Assembly (NCBI GenBank): GCA_964423505.1
Contig: CAYREX010000020.1
Coordinates: 1 to 45,922, forward strand
Length of the DNA: 45,922 bases
Direction: 5' to 3'
Source: CAYREX01 sp964423505
GTDB lineage: Bacteria; Fermentibacterota; Fermentibacteria; Fermentibacterales; JCC-6
Both the position numbers and the translations under genes were made by a program. The notes beneath the pieces are model-generated. The model had not been told where the DNA came from. It ran no database searches and was given only the letters and a program-made list of their open reading frames with translations. Every line of letters begins with the position of its first letter. Within the stretch, counting starts at the first letter, position 1. Shown in pieces: positions 43,246 to 45,922 of the stretch.

Positions 43246-43875
43246 CTAGACCGATCTCACCTGAGAGAAGTCTATCTCGACAGGCGCCTTGCGGCCGAAG
43301 ATCGTGAAGATGACCCTGACCCTCCCCCTCTCGGGGTTGATCGACTCCACGACACCGGTGAAGTTGTTGAACGGACCCTCCACCACCCGGACCGTCTGTC
43401 CGACGCTGAAGGGAACCCTCACCACCTTCGTCTTCTCCCTGCCCTCGGCCTGGCCCTTGAGCCTGCCCACCTCTGCCTCGGTGAGCGGCTCGGGGTAACC
43501 CTTGTTCATAGGAGGGAAACCGCTGACGTTGCTCATGGCCCTTACGTCCATGACCATCTCCTCGGTCAGGTCGAGCTGGACGAAGACGTAGCCCGGGTAG
43601 AGCTTGCGCTGCCTCGTCGACTTCCTGCCCCGGCGCGTGGAGGTGACCTCCTCGGTGGGGATCAGCACCTCGCCCACCCGGCCCTCGTACCTCCTGGCCA
43701 ACGGGCCCTCGAGGAACTTCTTGACGCGCTTCTCGTAGCCGGAGAACGAGTGGACGACGTACCAGTCGAAGTGGTCGTCCTTCTCTTCCTCTTCCTCCTC
43801 CGACCCGGGCGCGTCCGTCTGCTCCTCCTCGGGCTCGCGCTGCTCCTCGGTGCTCCTGTTCTCCTCTTCCGTCAT
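43246..43875 (-). CDS. nusG: Transcription termination/antitermination protein NusG with acidic N-terminal tail
   Basis: 209 residues. The first 35 or so are almost all Glu, Asp, Ser and Pro (EEEQTDAPGSEEEEEEKDDH), an extension not present in E. coli NusG. The NGN domain follows (DWYVVHSFSGYEKRVKKFLE, YPGYVFVQLDL), and the KOW domain is VGQTVRVVEGPFNNFTGVVE. NusG rides on RNA polymerase and couples it with Rho or the ribosome through S10. secE-nusG-rplK order is standard. Confidence 0.96.
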   Translation of the reverse strand: MTEEENRSTEEQREPEEEQTDAPGSEEEEEEKDDHFDWYVVHSFSGYEKRVKKFLEGPLARRYEGRVGEVLIPTEEVTSTRRGRKSTRQRKLYPGYVFVQLDLTEEMVMDVRAMSNVSGFPPMNKGYPEPLTEAEVGRLKGQAEGREKTKVVRVPFSVGQTVRVVEGPFNNFTGVVESINPERGRVRVIFTIFGRKAPVEIDFSQVRSV

Positions 43876-43903
43876 CTCCAGCTTCCGATCCGGGGTGACC
43901 GCG

Positions 43904-44140
43904 TCAGTGGATTATCCGTATGAGACCGTTTATGACGAGAGACGAGGCCTGGTCGGCGAAGAAGATCCATACCGCCGTGACGACCACGGCGAACAGGACC
44001 ACCCAGGTCGATGCCACCGTCTCGCTCTTGGTGGGCCAGGCCACCTTGCCCAGCTCGGCCCTGACCTCGCCGAGGAAGACAATGCCCTGCTTCACCAGCC
44101 GCACGAGGATGTTTCCGCCCTCGACCTTCTTGCGGGCCAT
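43904..44140 (-). CDS. secE: Preprotein translocase subunit SecE
   Basis: 78 residues from ATG 44140 (a GTG at 44164 is the alternative). FLGEVRAELGKVAWPTKSET is the conserved amphipathic helix with the WPT motif, followed by one membrane span (VVLFAVVVTAVWIFFADQAS). SecE clamps SecY. It lies between tRNA-Trp and nusG, as in many genomes. Confidence 0.95.
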   Translation of the reverse strand: MARKKVEGGNILVRLVKQGIVFLGEVRAELGKVAWPTKSETVASTWVVLFAVVVTAVWIFFADQASSLVINGLIRIIH

Positions 44141-44174
44141 CGCCCGTCCCCCTTCTCCCGTCACGCCTGTCCGC

Positions 44175-44250
44175 TGGCAGGGCAGGAAGGACTCGAACCC
44201 TCAACCGCCGGATTTGGAGTCCGGTGCACTACCAATTGTGCTACTGCCCT
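44175..44250 (-). tRNA. tRNA-Trp (anticodon CCA)
   Basis: 76 nt with encoded CCA. Acceptor AGGGCAG pairs with CTGCCCT; anticodon stem CCGGA/TCCGG encloses loop CTCCAAA, giving anticodon CCA for UGG; T arm GAGGG-TTCGAGT-CCTTC. Location between rpmG and secE is the common bacterial arrangement. Confidence 0.96.
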
Positions 44251-44272
44251 GCAGGCCCGGACTGGCGTTCCT

Positions 44273-44422
44273 CTACTTCGTCTCCCGGTGCAGGGTATGC
44301 TTTCCGCAGAACCTGCAGTACTTCTTCGTCTCCAGCCTGTCCGGATGCGTGCGCCGGTTCTTCGTGGTGGAGTAGTTCCTTTGCCTGCACTCGGTACAGG
44401 ACAGCGTGATTATCACTCTCAA
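44273..44422 (-). CDS. rpmG: 50S ribosomal protein L33, zinc type, TTG start
   Basis: A 49-residue frame from TTG 44422: RVIITLSCTECRQRNYSTTK, then NRRTHPDRLETKKYCRFCGK and HTLHRETK. This is complete L33 with both Cys pairs (CTEC and CRFC) for zinc. It lies between tuf and tRNA-Trp, its usual place. No ATG is available that would keep the first strand. Confidence 0.95.
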   Translation of the reverse strand: MRVIITLSCTECRQRNYSTTKNRRTHPDRLETKKYCRFCGKHTLHRETK

Positions 44423-44443
44423 GTCAGTAGCCGTCCTCTCTGG

Positions 44444-45643
<1,200 letters not shown>

Positions 45644-45710
45644 GTCGTCTCCCTTTCACTTGTCCCCCGGGATACCCCAGTTCTCAGCCGACCCGTCCGC
45701 CTCGCATGGC

Positions 45711-45786
<76 letters not shown>

Positions 45787-45849
45787 CCCGGTAACCTCTG
45801 CCGCAGCCGGACCTTTCGTGCACAACGGTCACGGCGCTCTCCGTGCGCC

Positions 45850-45922
45850 TGGAGCGGGAGACGGGGGTCGAACCCGCGACCCTCAGCTTGGAAGGCTGAT
45901 GCTCTGCCAACTGAGCTACTCC
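45850..45922 (-). tRNA. tRNA-Gly (anticodon TCC), 5' end cut by window
   Basis: 73 nt are present with CCA end. Anticodon stem TCAGC/GCTGA encloses loop CTTCCAA, giving TCC; T arm CGGG-TTCGACC-CCCG. The 3' acceptor strand CTCCCGC implies a 5' GCGGGAG of which the first three bases lie beyond the window. It belongs to the tRNA cluster leading into tuf. Confidence 0.93.

Overview
The window is a 45.9-kb piece of a GC-rich bacterial genome. It is probably an assembled environmental scaffold, because it contains a gap of exactly 100 N at 10806-10905. The taxonomic hints are indirect. A secreted protein (6000-7700) ends in a FlgD-like/type IX-like sorting domain. FG-GAP (calcium-binding repeat) proteins are common, and lipoproteins and an outer-membrane-barrel relic point to a Gram-negative envelope. 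Together these fit the FCB superphylum or a neighbouring candidate phylum (Fermentibacteria- or Eisenbacteria-like), but this is inference and no species can be named.

Right two thirds (about 13-45.9 kb, almost all minus strand): one unbroken translation/transcription supercluster. Reading along the minus strand it runs tRNA-Gly, tRNA-Thr, tuf, rpmG, tRNA-Trp, secE, nusG, rplKAJL, rpoBC, rpsLG, fusA, then the S10, spc and alpha operons, and then pfkA and a HAD phosphatase. The genes are separated by a few bases or overlap. rpsD is absent from its usual place between rpsK and rpoA, and there is no second tuf after fusA. Starts are often GTG or TTG. The RNA polymerase beta' subunit carries a roughly 200-residue insertion that I cannot assign. 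S5, NusG and RpoA have unusual low-complexity extensions or linkers.

Middle (10.9-13 kb): a short housekeeping stretch with tRNA-Leu (anticodon AAG, unusual in bacteria), secG, a peptidoglycan amidase and a lipid/diacylglycerol kinase-like gene on the plus strand. The 3' end of the tRNA-Leu and its downstream hairpin are duplicated with a 121-bp period exactly where the scaffold gap lies, so the physical link between the left 10.8 kb and the rest is less certain.

Left part (1-10.8 kb): accessory DNA. It holds a partial FG-GAP protein and a glycoside-hydrolase-like lipoprotein, two nearly identical 585-bp copies of a deleted IS91-type transposase segment, several gene relics next to those copies, and secreted proteins. 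The most interesting locus is 3107-5719: an ArsR/SmtB-type repressor with a palindromic operator over its own promoter, a 46-residue Cys/His-rich peptide, a secreted 93-residue protein with 15 cysteines and 8 histidines after its signal peptide, and an ABC-2 exporter (ATPase plus permease), arranged like one operon. I read this as a metal-responsive sequestration/export system that I do not recognise as described.
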